Assembly (NCBI GenBank): GCA_903832325.1
Contig: CAILBC010000026.1
Span: forward strand, 186,001-250,000
Length of the DNA: 64,000 bases
Origin: an uncultured Sphingomonadales bacterium
Lineage (GTDB): Bacteria > Pseudomonadota > Alphaproteobacteria > Sphingomonadales > Sphingomonadaceae
Reading direction: 5' to 3'
In this document: in pieces, positions 45,866 through 55,429 of the stretch
How the letters are laid out: every line of letters starts with the position of its first letter
How positions within the stretch are numbered: position 1 is the stretch's first letter
Position numbers and translations under genes: made by a program
The notes under the pieces: generated by a model
Database searches by the model: none
The model's input: the letters and a program-made list of their open reading frames with translations, nothing else
Told to the model about the DNA's origin: nothing

Positions 45866-46888
45866 TCAACGCGCCGCCGCCCGGGCGATTTCGGCAATCG
45901 CCTGTTGCAGTTTTTGCTGCGCCCCGGTGTTGTCTTTCAGCATCGCCCGGTGCAGCGCGACCAGCCGCGCCAGCAGCCGTTCCAGCCGTTGGCCGCGCCA
46001 TTTCTGCAATTGCAGTGCAAGATCTTTGCCGTCCTTGAAGAAGATCCGCCGGCTTTGCACTTCCTGTTCGATAAACGCGGCCACATTGCCGCCTGGCCCC
46101 ATCCGCGCGGCCAGCCCGGCCAGTTGCACCGCGCGCCGTTCAAACGCCAGCAGCAGCCCCACTGGATTGATATCGCCCGCGGCCAGTTTGGGCATTTCGC
46201 GCGCCAGCGCGCCCGTCAAGCCGCCCAGCGTCGCGTTGATCAGCGGGTTCATCCCGTCGTCGCGCGTTTCCGCACCAATCGCGGCCAGATCTTCGGCCCG
46301 CACGGCCTTGGGCGATTGCGCGCTGGTATCGAGATAGAGCGCCAGCTTTTCCAGCTCGCTGCGCGCGATCCGCGTATCCAGCCCGGCGGCTTGCGCCAGT
46401 TGCTGCGCCAGCGGGCCGCTCAGCTTTACACCCAGCGCTTCGCCGGCGTTGCGCACGGCTTCGCCCACCGCAGCCAGGTCGGGCGGATGAAACACGCCGA
46501 CCAGCGCATCATCGCGATCGACCAGCATCTTGGCCACGCGCGATTTGTCGCTGGCCCCTGCGGCCACGATGATCACCGGCCAGCCCGCCACATCATCGGC
46601 GATCAGCGTGGTCACCGCCTCGTGCGCTTCGTCGCCCGACATGGTCACGCGGATGATCCGCCGGTCGCCAAACAGCGAGGTCGATCGCGCTTCGTCGGCC
46701 AGGCGCACCGGATCGCGCTTCAGCTCGGCGCCGCTCAGGTCGACCAGTTCTGCCGCGCCCAGCCGTTGCACGGCGCGGCCCGCCGCATCGCCCGCGCCGG
46801 CTTCGTCCGCACCGCAGAAATAGAACACGCGTGCCCGGCCGATGGCGCGGCCCAAGGTGCTGTCAAAAGTCTTGTGCGTGGCCTTCAT
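45866..46888 (-). CDS. holA: DNA polymerase III subunit delta
   Basis: HolA opens the sliding clamp as part of the clamp loader. The start ATG 46888 gives MKATHKTFDSTLGRAIG and 340 residues, 7 bases after the lptE stop. VFYFCGADEAGAG, RSTSLFGDRRIIRV and the C-terminal IFFKDGKDLALQLQKW region fit the alphaproteobacterial delta subunit; a true Walker motif is absent, as usual. It closes the leuS–lptE–holA chain, a conserved arrangement. Confidence 0.92.
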   Translation of the reverse strand: MKATHKTFDSTLGRAIGRARVFYFCGADEAGAGDAAGRAVQRLGAAELVDLSGAELKRDPVRLADEARSTSLFGDRRIIRVTMSGDEAHEAVTTLIADDVAGWPVIIVAAGASDKSRVAKMLVDRDDALVGVFHPPDLAAVGEAVRNAGEALGVKLSGPLAQQLAQAAGLDTRIARSELEKLALYLDTSAQSPKAVRAEDLAAIGAETRDDGMNPLINATLGGLTGALAREMPKLAAGDINPVGLLLAFERRAVQLAGLAARMGPGGNVAAFIEQEVQSRRIFFKDGKDLALQLQKWRGQRLERLLARLVALHRAMLKDNTGAQQKLQQAIAEIARAAAR

Positions 46889-46895
46889 GCCGCAA

Positions 46896-47432
46896 TCAGG
46901 GCCGCGGCGCCGCTGCCGTTTCCACCTGGCGCAGCCGCGTGGCGACATGGGTGACGATCTGGTTGGCCAGATCTTTGGCCAGATTGTCCTGCGCGGTCTG
47001 TTCCGCGCCGATCACCGCATATTCGCTCGATACGATATCGATGCCGGCATCGGCATCGGCGGTCGAATCGAGCAGGATCGCCCCCGATGCCAGATCGACC
47101 AGCTGATAGCGCGCGCGCATTACCCGGCGTTCGCGGCTGACCGAGGTGTCCGACCGCACGATCATGCCCACCAGCTTTTCATCCAGCCGAACATCCAGCC
47201 GGAACCGCGCCGGCGCCTGCCCCGCCGCGCTCATCCGGTCAGACAGCGCGTTGCGCACCAGATATCCGGCCTTGCCCTCGATCGGCGATACCGAAACCGC
47301 CGCCACATCGCGCGCCACCGTGCCCGATCCGCCGCCGCCATACATCGGCTGAAGCCCGCAGGCGCCCAAAGCGAGGGCGAGGCCCAGCGCGGGCAACAGG
47401 TGCAGGGCGCGGCGCAACGGTTTATGCAACAA
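46896..47432 (-). CDS. lptE: LPS-assembly lipoprotein LptE
   Basis: LptE plugs the LptD barrel in the outer membrane. The 178-residue precursor has a signal peptide with lipobox [15 protein letters not shown]; the GLQPMY just after the cysteine is typical. The rest matches the family by length and the small alpha/beta layout. It overlaps the leuS 3' end by 11 bases and precedes holA, the usual leuS–lptE–holA order. Its presence shows that a lipid A- or glycolipid-assembly route is kept. Confidence 0.93.
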   Translation of the reverse strand: MLHKPLRRALHLLPALGLALALGACGLQPMYGGGGSGTVARDVAAVSVSPIEGKAGYLVRNALSDRMSAAGQAPARFRLDVRLDEKLVGMIVRSDTSVSRERRVMRARYQLVDLASGAILLDSTADADAGIDIVSSEYAVIGAEQTAQDNLAKDLANQIVTHVATRLRQVETAAAPRP

Positions 47433-49971
47433 GGTTCACCAGCCGGTCGGGCACGACGATCACCTTTCTCACCTCGGCGCCATCCAGCGCGCGCTGCACT
47501 TTGTCCGACGCCAGCGCCAGCCGCTCCAGATCTTCGCGCGATGTGCCCTTGGCCACGGTCAGTGTATCACGCAGCTTGCCCTTCACCTGCACGGCAACGG
47601 TCACTTCGTCATCGATCAGCATTGCCGGATCGACTTCGGGCCATGCGGCATCGGCAATCAGCGTGGCCGTATCGCCTGCCGCGGGGGCAAATTGCGCCCA
47701 GACCTGTTCGGCCAGATGCGGCATCATCGGTGCGATCAGCAGCAGCAGCCGGCCCGCCGCGCGCGTGCGCTCTGCCGAAGCCTGTGCTTTTTCAATCGCG
47801 CCGGTCAGCTCGTAAATCCGCGCCACTGCCTTGTTGAAGCTCAGCGCTTCGATATCGTGCGCCACGGCATCAACGGTCTGGTGGCTTTTGCGCGCGAGCG
47901 CTGCGTCTTCGCCGGTGGCGGTATGGTCGATCTGCGCAAACAGGCGCCACAGCCGCTGCACAAAGCGCCAGCAGCCTTCGATGCCCGATTCCGACCAGGG
48001 CAGATCGCGTTCCGGCGGGCTGTCCGACAGCATGAACCAGCGGATGGCATCAGCGCCATAGCGCGCAACGATTTCGTCGGGGTCCACCACGTTCTTCTTG
48101 GACTTCGACATCTTGATCACGCGCCCGATCGTCACCGGGGCACCATCGGCGCGCAACACCGCGCCATCACCGCTGCGTTCGACTTCGGCCGGGCTGAAAA
48201 ATACCGGCTGGCCGTTGTCCGGGTTGCGCCGTTCATAGGTTTCGTGCGTGACCATGCCCTGGGTAAACAGGCTGGCAAACGGCTCGGTCACATCGATCAG
48301 GCCGATATGCGCCAGCGCGCGCGTCCAGAACCGGGCATAGAGCAAGTGCAGGATCGCGTGTTCGATCCCGCCGATATATTGCTCCACCGGCAGCCAGCGC
48401 GCGATCGCTGCCGGATCGAACGGCCGGTCTGCCGGCTGGCTGGCAAAGCGCAGGAAATACCACGAACTGTCGACAAACGTATCCAGCGTGTCGGTTTCGC
48501 GCCGCGCGGCATGGCCGCATTGCGGGCAATCGACATGTTTCCAGGTGGGGTGGCGTTCCAGCGGATTGCCCGGCACCGAAAAATCGACATCGTCGGGCAG
48601 GATCACGGGCAGGTGCTTTTTCGGCACCGGCACCACCCCGCACACTTCGCAATGCACAAACGGGATCGGCGTGCCCCAGTACCGCTGGCGCGAAACGCCC
48701 CAATCGCGCAGGCGCCACACGGTCTTGCCCTGGCCCCAGCCTTCGGCTTCGGCACGCGCGATCACCGCGGCCTTGCCCGTGGTCACATCCATCCCGTCGA
48801 ATTCGCGCGAATTCATCAGCTTGCCCGGGCCGGTATAGGCCTCGTTGCCGGCAAACACCGCATCGGTCAGATCGCCATCGGCCACCACGCGCATGACCGG
48901 CAGGCCATACTTGCGCGCAAAATCCAGGTCGCGCTGGTCATGCGCCGGGCAGCCGAACACGGCGCCCGTGCCATAATCCATCAGCACGAAATTGGCGATG
49001 TAGACCGGCAGCGTCCAGTCCGCATCAAGCGGGTGAACCACTTCCAGGCCCGTATCAAAACCCAGCTTTTCCGCCGTTTCCAGCTCGGCCGCCGTGGTGC
49101 CGCCCTGCTTGCACAGCGCGATGAACGCGGCCGCTTCGGGGTTGGCCGCGGCCACTTGCTGGGCAATCGGATGGTCGGCGGCAATCGCGATAAAGCTTGC
49201 GCCATACAGCGTGTCGGGCCGGGTGGAATAGACCTCGATCGGCTGGGCCAGCGGCGCGCGCGGGGCAAAGCGAAATTCCAGCCCCTGCGATTTGCCGATC
49301 CAGTTTTCCTGCATCACGCGGACTTTTTCGGGCCATTTGTCGAGCGTGCCCAGCCCCTGCAGCAGATCGTCGGCAAATTGGGTGATTTTCAGGAACCACT
49401 GGTTCAGCTTGCGCTTTTCCACCAGCGCGCCCGAACGCCAGCCGCGCCCGTCGATCACTTGTTCATTGGCCAGCACGGTCTGATCGACCGGATCCCAGTT
49501 CACCGCCGATTCGCGGCGATATACCAGCCCCGCCGCATAAAGATCGAGGAACAGCGCCTGTTCGTGGCCGTAATAATCGGGATCGCACGTGGCGATCTCG
49601 CGGCTCCAGTCCAGCGCAAAGCCCAGGCGCTGCAACTGCGCCTTCATGTTGGCAATATTGTCGCGGGTCCAGCCGCCGGGGTGCACGCCTTTTTCCATCG
49701 CGGCGTTTTCGGCCGGCATGCCAAAGGCATCCCACCCCATCGGGTGCAGCACTTCGTGGCCGGTCATCCGCTTGTAGCGCGCCAGCACGTCGCCCATCGT
49801 GTAATTGCGCACATGGCCGATGTGGATGCGCCCCGAAGGATAGGGGAACATTTCCAGGACATAGCTGCGCGGCTTGGCCGAATTGTCATCGGCGCAAAAC
49901 GTGCGCGCGCTGGCCCAGGCGTTTTGCCAGTGAAGATCTGCGGTGGCGGGGTCGAAACGGTCTGCGGTCAT
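47422..49971 (-). CDS. leuS: Leucyl-tRNA synthetase
   Basis: LeuRS charges tRNA-Leu. The 849-residue class I synthetase has the HIGH motif at residues 50–53 ([18 protein letters not shown]), the editing-domain motif around [16 protein letters not shown], and the KMSKS loop in [14 protein letters not shown]. Its length is normal and all domains are present. The start at 49971 gives [16 protein letters not shown]. It heads the leuS–lptE–holA operon. Confidence 0.98.
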   Translation of the reverse strand: MTADRFDPATADLHWQNAWASARTFCADDNSAKPRSYVLEMFPYPSGRIHIGHVRNYTMGDVLARYKRMTGHEVLHPMGWDAFGMPAENAAMEKGVHPGGWTRDNIANMKAQLQRLGFALDWSREIATCDPDYYGHEQALFLDLYAAGLVYRRESAVNWDPVDQTVLANEQVIDGRGWRSGALVEKRKLNQWFLKITQFADDLLQGLGTLDKWPEKVRVMQENWIGKSQGLEFRFAPRAPLAQPIEVYSTRPDTLYGASFIAIAADHPIAQQVAAANPEAAAFIALCKQGGTTAAELETAEKLGFDTGLEVVHPLDADWTLPVYIANFVLMDYGTGAVFGCPAHDQRDLDFARKYGLPVMRVVADGDLTDAVFAGNEAYTGPGKLMNSREFDGMDVTTGKAAVIARAEAEGWGQGKTVWRLRDWGVSRQRYWGTPIPFVHCEVCGVVPVPKKHLPVILPDDVDFSVPGNPLERHPTWKHVDCPQCGHAARRETDTLDTFVDSSWYFLRFASQPADRPFDPAAIARWLPVEQYIGGIEHAILHLLYARFWTRALAHIGLIDVTEPFASLFTQGMVTHETYERRNPDNGQPVFFSPAEVERSGDGAVLRADGAPVTIGRVIKMSKSKKNVVDPDEIVARYGADAIRWFMLSDSPPERDLPWSESGIEGCWRFVQRLWRLFAQIDHTATGEDAALARKSHQTVDAVAHDIEALSFNKAVARIYELTGAIEKAQASAERTRAAGRLLLLIAPMMPHLAEQVWAQFAPAAGDTATLIADAAWPEVDPAMLIDDEVTVAVQVKGKLRDTLTVAKGTSREDLERLALASDKVQRALDGAEVRKVIVVPDRLVNLVA

Positions 49972-50037
49972 GCCCGCCCTCTACGCGAGACGGGGCCTGA
50001 AACGCAATTACCCCGGTTCGATTGGCCCCATGCAAAT

Positions 50038-50061
50038 GGCCCGGGGCGAAAACCCCGGGCC
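50038..50061 (-). terminator. Strong hairpin after the DUF3576 gene
   Basis: GGCCCGGGG and CCCCGGGCC form a perfect 9-bp stem with a 6-base loop, 7 bases after the stop at 50069. No T-run follows on the minus strand, so it may be a weak terminator or an mRNA-stabilising hairpin between this gene and leuS. Confidence 0.55.
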
Positions 50062-50068
50062 GATCGGC

Positions 50069-50557
50069 CTATCCGCGAATGGTCTTGCGGCGCAGATCGC
50101 GCGCCCGGGTCAGGATCACGTCTTCCAGTTTTTGCACCGTGGCCGCTTCCACCGGGGCATCGACCCAGCCGCCGGCTTGCATCACCTGGCGGCTGGCCGC
50201 CACGCGCACTGCATCGGCGCGCAGATCCTGGTCGAGGATGGACACGGTCACTTTCACGCGTTCGCCGGGGTTTTTCGGATTGGCATACCAGTCGGTCACC
50301 ACCACGCCGCCATTGCTGTCGGTCTGCAGCAGCGGCATGAACGACAGCGTGTCGAGCGTGGCGCGCCACAAATAGGCGTTCACGCCGATCTGCGTCACTT
50401 TGCTGGGCGCCAGCGTTGCCGCTTCGCGCAATTTCTTGCTCTGGTGACGATGATGCGTGCACGCGCCCAGCGAAACGACCAGCGCGCCGATCGTCAGGCC
50501 ACGCAGCACCGCGCCGGCAACAGGCGACATCTTCCGGGTGATATGGTCGGGGCCCAT
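50069..50557 (-). CDS. DUF3576 lipoprotein
   Basis: This protein of about 162 residues has a lipoprotein signal (GLTIGALVVSLGAC, then THHRHQSK) and a compact domain with VNAYLWRATLDTLSFMPLLQ and GGVVVTDWYANPKNPGERV, matching DUF3576, whose function is unknown. In alphaproteobacteria the gene is usually next to leuS, as here. Possible starts are ATG 50557, ATG 50530 and GTG 50596 (AGGA upstream); I use 50557. It is probably outer-membrane-bound in the periplasm. Confidence 0.85.
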   Translation of the reverse strand: MGPDHITRKMSPVAGAVLRGLTIGALVVSLGACTHHRHQSKKLREAATLAPSKVTQIGVNAYLWRATLDTLSFMPLLQTDSNGGVVVTDWYANPKNPGERVKVTVSILDQDLRADAVRVAASRQVMQAGGWVDAPVEAATVQKLEDVILTRARDLRRKTIRG

Positions 50558-51082
50558 GGCAGGGCCAAAGGGTTTGGAGCTGGCGCGCAACGTCACTGTC
50601 AATCCTGTCCTTCGCTGGTGCGGACCGAGCGCCACACGCACGGCCGGCCACAAACCGCAAAACGCGCAAGGCCGGCCCTGTCCTTCATGATGCCGCGCGC
50701 AATCGGTTCTGCGCACAAGGCCGCGGGGCAGGATCGGCTGGCGCCGTTTCGTTTCACGGCCTCTAACACCCTGTCGCCACCGGCGGCAAGCGCATTGGAC
50801 AAGCTGGAGGGGCAAGGGGGCCTTCCGAGTCGCCCTGCCGGTCATCGTGCCGTCATGATCGGCGTGGCAGAACGATTGCTCCACGGCGGTTGTGGATTGG
50901 TTGCAACACTTTGCGCAGGATCGCGCATATGGCCCGCCTGGCGCGCAAAAGAACTGGACCTTCGCTATGGAGCGTAGCAAAGCGGATGGGCACACAAGCC
51001 GTGCCAATGCCGATGCGGGGCCCTGGTCCTGCGGCAGAAACGCAAAGCGGCCTGTGCAGTGACAAGGATGGACGGGAAAGTC
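50558..51082. promoter_or_regulatory. Divergent gap, DUF3576 lipoprotein / exported protein
   Basis: This gap of 525 bases separates two divergent genes and should hold both promoters. GACGGGAAAG at 51071–51080 is the ribosome binding site for ATG 51083. I see no convincing repeats or further gene; the open reading stretches here are extensions of the neighbouring genes. Confidence 0.35.
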
Positions 51083-51868
51083 ATGCGTGCGAACGGGGGT
51101 AAAGTCAGGAAAAACAGCGGTTTCCGCTGGTTCCTGCGTGCGCCCGTGATCAGCGCCGCGTGCATTCTCGCTTCCGCCCTTCTGGCGCCCACCATGGTCC
51201 GGGCCTTTACCAATGGCAGCGAATCACTGCCGGTCAGTCTGGCTGCACGCGGCGCACTGGGATCGTTCACACCTGCCTCGGTCGATCCGCGGCTGGTTGC
51301 GCAAGTTTCGATCAACGCGCTTTCGCATGGCAAGCTGTTCCGCTTTACCCCCGCCGGGATGGACAGCCGCCCCGATCATGCGGTCACCGTGGCGGTCCGC
51401 CTGCCCGATGCCCATGGCCGCCTGATTGTCACGCGCAGCGCGCAGCCCGAACCGGGCGCCGGTTTTGCCGCAGTGCGCATCGCGCCGGTGGCCTATAATC
51501 TGGGCACGGCGCGCGGGTATCAAAGGTTTGCCCTGCCCACCGGCAGCGCTGTGCACGATTCGTCGCATGACATGAACGAATTGCGCAATTTCTCGCTGGC
51601 GCCCACCGCCGCCGATCCAGTCGATCATTCGCCGCGCCTCGCACCTTCTGTTGCATTTGACGAACACGCCGTTCCCGGCCGTTCGCCGCGCACGCTGGGC
51701 AGCCAGGGCGATTATCAGCTCAACATGGGCGGCAGCTATCGCCTCAGCGGCAATGTCGATGTGACCGCGGGCCTGCGCTATTCGTCCGATCGCGAACGGC
51801 TGCGTCCGCTGACCGATCATCGCCAGGATAGCCAGGCGATCTATGTGGGCACCCAGTTCCGCTTCTAA
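51083..51868 (+). CDS. Exported protein with outer-membrane-like C-terminus
   Basis: The start ATG 51083 has GGGAAAG five bases upstream; ATG 51068 is an alternative. The 261-residue precursor has a long basic signal region and a hydrophobic core ending LLAPTMVRA. The middle is rich in Ala, Pro and His with no family I recognise. The last 55 residues alternate as beta strands (YQLNMGGSYRL, VTAGLRYSSDRERL) and end AIYVGTQFRF, the terminal aromatic typical of outer-membrane barrels. It is a single gene with a terminator after it; its function is unknown. Confidence 0.72.
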   Translation: MRANGGKVRKNSGFRWFLRAPVISAACILASALLAPTMVRAFTNGSESLPVSLAARGALGSFTPASVDPRLVAQVSINALSHGKLFRFTPAGMDSRPDHAVTVAVRLPDAHGRLIVTRSAQPEPGAGFAAVRIAPVAYNLGTARGYQRFALPTGSAVHDSSHDMNELRNFSLAPTAADPVDHSPRLAPSVAFDEHAVPGRSPRTLGSQGDYQLNMGGSYRLSGNVDVTAGLRYSSDRERLRPLTDHRQDSQAIYVGTQFRF

Positions 51869-51886
51869 GGCGGGTGACCGGGTGCA

Positions 51887-51909
51887 AAACCGGCGCATGC
51901 CGCCGGTTT
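51887..51909 (+). terminator. Terminator of the exported-protein gene
   Basis: AAACCGGC and GCCGGTTT form a perfect 8-bp stem with a 7-base loop, 18 bases after the stop at 51868, and are followed by GATTTTC. Confidence 0.7.
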
Positions 51910-52073
51910 GATTTTCTACCCCTCAGCATAAAACCGGCATTTTGCTGCGCGTGATTTGTTGCGTTGCAGCAATACTTTGGCGTTACTTTGCACGGTCTTG
52001 CCGTGGCTTTGCGATGCTCGTACCATTGCTGCCGAAACGGACCACAGCATCGGTCCGGCAGCGAGGGATCATC

Positions 52074-52796
52074 ATGGCGCGAGTGGCGATTGTAACGGGC
52101 GGAACACGGGGCATTGGCGCGGCAATCAGCATTGCGCTGCAGGCGCAGGGCCGCACGGTCGTGGCCAATTATGCCGGCAACGATGCCAAGGCGCAGGCCT
52201 TTGCCGATGAAACCGGCATTGCCGTTGCGCGCTTTGATGTGGGCGATCACCAGGCCGTGCTCGATGGCGTGGCCGCAATTGTTGCGGCGCACGGCCCGGT
52301 CGATATCGTGGTCAACAACGCCGGGATCACGCGCGATGCGGTGCTGCACAAAATGAGCTTTGACGATTGGAACGAAGTCATGCGCATCAATCTTGGCGGC
52401 TGCTTCAATCTGGCCAAAGCCACGTTCCCGGGCATGCGCGAACGCGGCTGGGGCCGCATCGTCAACATCGGATCGATCAACGGCCAGGCCGGCCAATATG
52501 GCCAGGTCAACTATGCCGCGGCCAAATCGGGCATCCACGGCTTTACCAAGGCGCTGGCCCAGGAAGGCGCGAAATTCGGCGTGACGGTCAACGCGATCGC
52601 GCCCGGCTATATCGATACCGACATGGTCGCCGCCGTGCCCGCGCCCGTGCTGGAAAAGATCGTCGCGAAAATCCCCGTTGGCCGGCTGGGCCAGGCCGAA
52701 GAGATCGCGCGCGGCGTTGCGTTCCTCACATCGGAAGAGGGCGGCTTTGTTACCGGGTCGACCATGTCGATCAACGGCGGGCAGCACATGTATTGA
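52074..52796 (+). CDS. phaB: Acetoacetyl-CoA reductase
   Basis: PhaB reduces acetoacetyl-CoA to (R)-3-hydroxybutyryl-CoA for polyhydroxybutyrate. The start ATG 52074, with GAGGGA upstream, gives 240 residues beginning MARVAIVTGGTRGIGAAISI. NNAGITRD, the catalytic IGSINGQAGQYGQVNYAAAK and the ending [12 protein letters not shown] are typical of PhaB rather than FabG. No phaA or phaC is in the window. The stop overlaps the TTG start of the next gene. Confidence 0.93.
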   Translation: MARVAIVTGGTRGIGAAISIALQAQGRTVVANYAGNDAKAQAFADETGIAVARFDVGDHQAVLDGVAAIVAAHGPVDIVVNNAGITRDAVLHKMSFDDWNEVMRINLGGCFNLAKATFPGMRERGWGRIVNIGSINGQAGQYGQVNYAAAKSGIHGFTKALAQEGAKFGVTVNAIAPGYIDTDMVAAVPAPVLEKIVAKIPVGRLGQAEEIARGVAFLTSEEGGFVTGSTMSINGGQHMY

Positions 52797-53101
52797 CCGA
52801 TCTCTACCACCCGCCGGTCAAACGCTCGGTCGAAATTGCCGGCCACAAAACGTCGATCAGCCTGGAACCGGTGTTCTGGGACTGGTTGCGGCGGGTTGCC
52901 GCAGACGAAGGCGTGCCGGTGAATGCGCTGGTGGCGCGGATCGATGCCGAACGCATCCGCGCCGCCGTCCCCCCGGGGCTGGCCGGCGCGATCCGCCTGT
53001 GGCTGGTCGCGCAGCTGATGGACCAGCCGGCGGATCAATCCCCGCCGGCGCGCTCCACATCTGCGCCCAGCAGCGCCAGCTTTTCTTCCAGCCGTTCATA
53101 A
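52793..53101 (+). CDS. Ribbon-helix-helix domain protein (PF13467 type)
   Basis: This 102-residue protein starts with TTG in a TTGA overlap with the phaB stop. [20 protein letters not shown] and [20 protein letters not shown] form the RHH domain; [10 protein letters not shown] and [11 protein letters not shown] match the family's conserved second half. It is likely a DNA-binding regulator, though targets are unknown. The last 20 or so residues (Ser/Pro-rich) extend 67 bases into the convergent murA gene, so the tail may be an artefact of a missing earlier stop. Confidence 0.82.
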   Translation: MTDLYHPPVKRSVEIAGHKTSISLEPVFWDWLRRVAADEGVPVNALVARIDAERIRAAVPPGLAGAIRLWLVAQLMDQPADQSPPARSTSAPSSASFSSSRS

Positions 53102-54318
53102 CCGCGGTCCAGGTGGTACACCCGGTGCACCCGGGTTTCGCCTTCTGCCGCCAGCCCGGCGATAATCAGGCTCATCGATGCGCGCAAATCGGTGGCCATC
53201 ACATCGGCCCCGGCCATGTGGTCCACCCCGTGCACAATCGCGGTGCGCCCCTTGGTTTCAATCCGCGCGCCCATGCGGTTCAATTCGGGCACATGCATAT
53301 ACCGGTTTTCGAAAATCGTTTCGGTCAGCACCGATGATCCCTTGGCCATGCACAGCATGGCCATCAATTGCGCCTGCATGTCGGTGGCAAACCCGGGGAA
53401 CGGCGCGGTGGACAGCGTAACCGGCCGGATCGCGCCATTGGCCGCCACATGCAGCCCGTCTTTCGTTGCCTCCACATGCACGCCGGCATCGTGCAGTGCC
53501 TGCACCGTGGCCGCCATATCTTCGATCCGCGCGCCGGCCAGCATGACATCGCCCCCGGTGATCGCCGCGGCGCAGGCATAGGATCCCGCCTCGATCCGGT
53601 CGGGCATCACCATATAGGTCGCGCCGTGCAGCCGCGGCACGCCCTGGATGGTCAGGTCCGAACTGCCGATCCCTTCGATCTGCGCGCCCATCGCCACCAG
53701 CATGTTGCACAAATCGACAATTTCCGGCTCGCGCGCGGCGTTGTGCATTGTCGATGTGCCGCTGGCCAGCACCGCCGCCATCAACGCGTTTTCGGTCGCG
53801 CCCACCGACACCACGGGAAAGGTATAGTGCCCGCCCGGCAGCCCGCCATCGGGCGCATGCGCGCGCACATAGCCCGCGGCCAGTTCGATCGTGGCGCCAA
53901 ACGCCTCCAGCGCTTTCAGATGCAAGTCGATCGGCCGGTTGCCGATCGCGCACCCGCCGGGCAAAGACACCGTCGCTTCGCCCGCGCGCGCCAGCATCGG
54001 CCCCAGCACCAGGATCGATGCGCGCATCTTGCGCACCAGGTCATAGGGCGCCACGGTCGAGGTCAGTCGCGTGGCCTGCAGCGTCATCACCCGGCCAAAA
54101 TCTTCGGGCCGCGCTCCGGCAATCGCGGTCGATACGCCAAACTGGTTCAGCAGGTGCTGAAAACTGTCAATATCCGCCAATCGCGGCAGATTGCGCAGCG
54201 TCAGCGGCTCGTCGGTCAGCAGCGCACAGGGCAGCAGCGTCAGCGCCGCATTCTTTGCGCCCGAAACCGGCACTGTGCCCGATAGGCGGCGGCCGCCGCG
54301 AATGATGATCTTGTCCAT
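53035..54318 (-). CDS. murA: UDP-N-acetylglucosamine 1-carboxyvinyltransferase
   Basis: MurA transfers enolpyruvate to UDP-GlcNAc, the first committed step of peptidoglycan synthesis. The 427-residue protein begins [20 protein letters not shown], with KNAAL at residues 22–26. The catalytic cysteine is Cys123 in [12 protein letters not shown], the fosfomycin target in this family. [15 protein letters not shown] and [14 protein letters not shown] mark the C-terminal end. Length and motifs are complete. It diverges from galU across 116 bases. Confidence 0.98.
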   Translation of the reverse strand: MDKIIIRGGRRLSGTVPVSGAKNAALTLLPCALLTDEPLTLRNLPRLADIDSFQHLLNQFGVSTAIAGARPEDFGRVMTLQATRLTSTVAPYDLVRKMRASILVLGPMLARAGEATVSLPGGCAIGNRPIDLHLKALEAFGATIELAAGYVRAHAPDGGLPGGHYTFPVVSVGATENALMAAVLASGTSTMHNAAREPEIVDLCNMLVAMGAQIEGIGSSDLTIQGVPRLHGATYMVMPDRIEAGSYACAAAITGGDVMLAGARIEDMAATVQALHDAGVHVEATKDGLHVAANGAIRPVTLSTAPFPGFATDMQAQLMAMLCMAKGSSVLTETIFENRYMHVPELNRMGARIETKGRTAIVHGVDHMAGADVMATDLRASMSLIIAGLAAEGETRVHRVYHLDRGYERLEEKLALLGADVERAGGD

Positions 54319-54434
54319 CGGCGCGATTTACCGGGATTCTGCGCGCACGCAATATCGCCACAAAAAGACTTGTTGCTTCACCCCGGCGTCGCAGCATAAC
54401 AGCTCTGCAATATATTGGGGGTTAAAAGCCGGGC

Positions 54435-55328
54435 ATGACAAAAGTGAGCACCCGCAAACCGATCCGCAAGGCCGTCTTTCCAGTTGCCGGCCTGGGCACC
54501 CGCTTTCTGCCGGCGACAAAGGCCATACCCAAGGAAATGCTGCCGATCATCGACCGGCCGCTGATCCAGTATGCCGTCGACGAGGCGCGCGAAGCCGGCA
54601 TCGAACAGCTGATTTTCGTAACCGGCCGCGGCAAGACCGCGATTGTCGAACATTTCGACACTGCCTTCGAACTCGAAGCAACGATGAGCGGCCGCGGCAA
54701 ACCGCTCGACGTGCTCGATGCGACTCGCATTCAGCCCGGCAATCTTGTCACCGTGCGCCAGCAGGTGCCGATGGGCCTGGGCCACGCCATCTGGTGCGCA
54801 CGCGCGATCGTGGGGGATGAACCCTTTGCCATTTTCCTGCCCGACGAACTGATGATCGGTGCGCCTGGCTGCATGAAGCAGATGGTCGAAGCCTATGACG
54901 AAGTCGGCGGCAATCTGATCTCGGTGCTCGAAGTGCCCGAAGACGAAGTGTCGAGCTATGGCGTGATCAAACCCGGCTTCCGCGTTTCATCCACCCTGAC
55001 TGAAGTCACCGGCCTGGTCGAAAAACCCAAACGCGAAGACGCGCCATCAAACCTGATCATCTCGGGCCGCTATATCCTCCAGCCCGAAGTCATGCGCACT
55101 CTGGAAAACCAGGGCACCGGCGCTGGCGGCGAAATCCAGCTGACCGACGCCATGGCCCGCATGATCGGCCACCAACCGTTCCACGCCGTCACCTTCGCCG
55201 GCCGCCGCTATGACTGTGGCAGCAAGTCCGGCTTTGTCGAAGCCACGCTGGAACTGGCGCTGGCGCGCGAAGACATGGCCACCGATGTGCGCGCGCTGAT
55301 CAAGCGGCTGGCGGCGGAAATCGGGTAA
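54435..55328 (+). CDS. galU: UTP–glucose-1-phosphate uridylyltransferase
   Basis: GalU makes UDP-glucose, which ugd needs for UDP-GlcA and which may be a precursor of the initiating sugar. The 297-residue protein has KAVFPVAGLGTRFLPATKAI, KEMLPIIDRPLIQYAVDEA and VEKPKREDAPSNL, all standard. The start at 54435 follows the AGCCGGGC region, and an earlier start is not supported. It lies outside the polysaccharide locus but serves it. A hairpin follows the stop. Confidence 0.97.
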   Translation: MTKVSTRKPIRKAVFPVAGLGTRFLPATKAIPKEMLPIIDRPLIQYAVDEAREAGIEQLIFVTGRGKTAIVEHFDTAFELEATMSGRGKPLDVLDATRIQPGNLVTVRQQVPMGLGHAIWCARAIVGDEPFAIFLPDELMIGAPGCMKQMVEAYDEVGGNLISVLEVPEDEVSSYGVIKPGFRVSSTLTEVTGLVEKPKREDAPSNLIISGRYILQPEVMRTLENQGTGAGGEIQLTDAMARMIGHQPFHAVTFAGRRYDCGSKSGFVEATLELALAREDMATDVRALIKRLAAEIG

Positions 55329-55343
55329 AAGGGCCTTCGGCGG

Positions 55344-55363
55344 CAAAGGGCCACGGCCCTTTG
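55344..55363. terminator. Hairpin between galU and the P450 gene
   Basis: CAAAGGGCC and GGCCCTTTG are perfect 9-bp arms separated by two bases, so the stem would open a four- to six-base loop. It lies 15 bases after the galU stop, between convergent genes, and may act on both. Confidence 0.6.
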
Positions 55364-55429
55364 ATCCCGGGGGTTTGGCGGTGTTCAGGGGGTCATGGTC
55401 GCCTGTGGCACCTTCAACCTTTCAGGAAT

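Noticed and set aside
49975..50068. A tRNA-like fragment (GGTTCGATTGG) upstream of leuS
   Set aside because: No cloverleaf arms can be formed around it; the region is explained by the perfect 9-bp hairpin after the DUF3576 gene.
47692..50340. An 882-codon open frame on the plus strand opposite leuS and the DUF3576 gene
   Set aside because: It lies fully opposite two well-supported genes, has Arg/His/Gly-rich low-information sequence and matches no family; long antisense frames are expected at this G+C.
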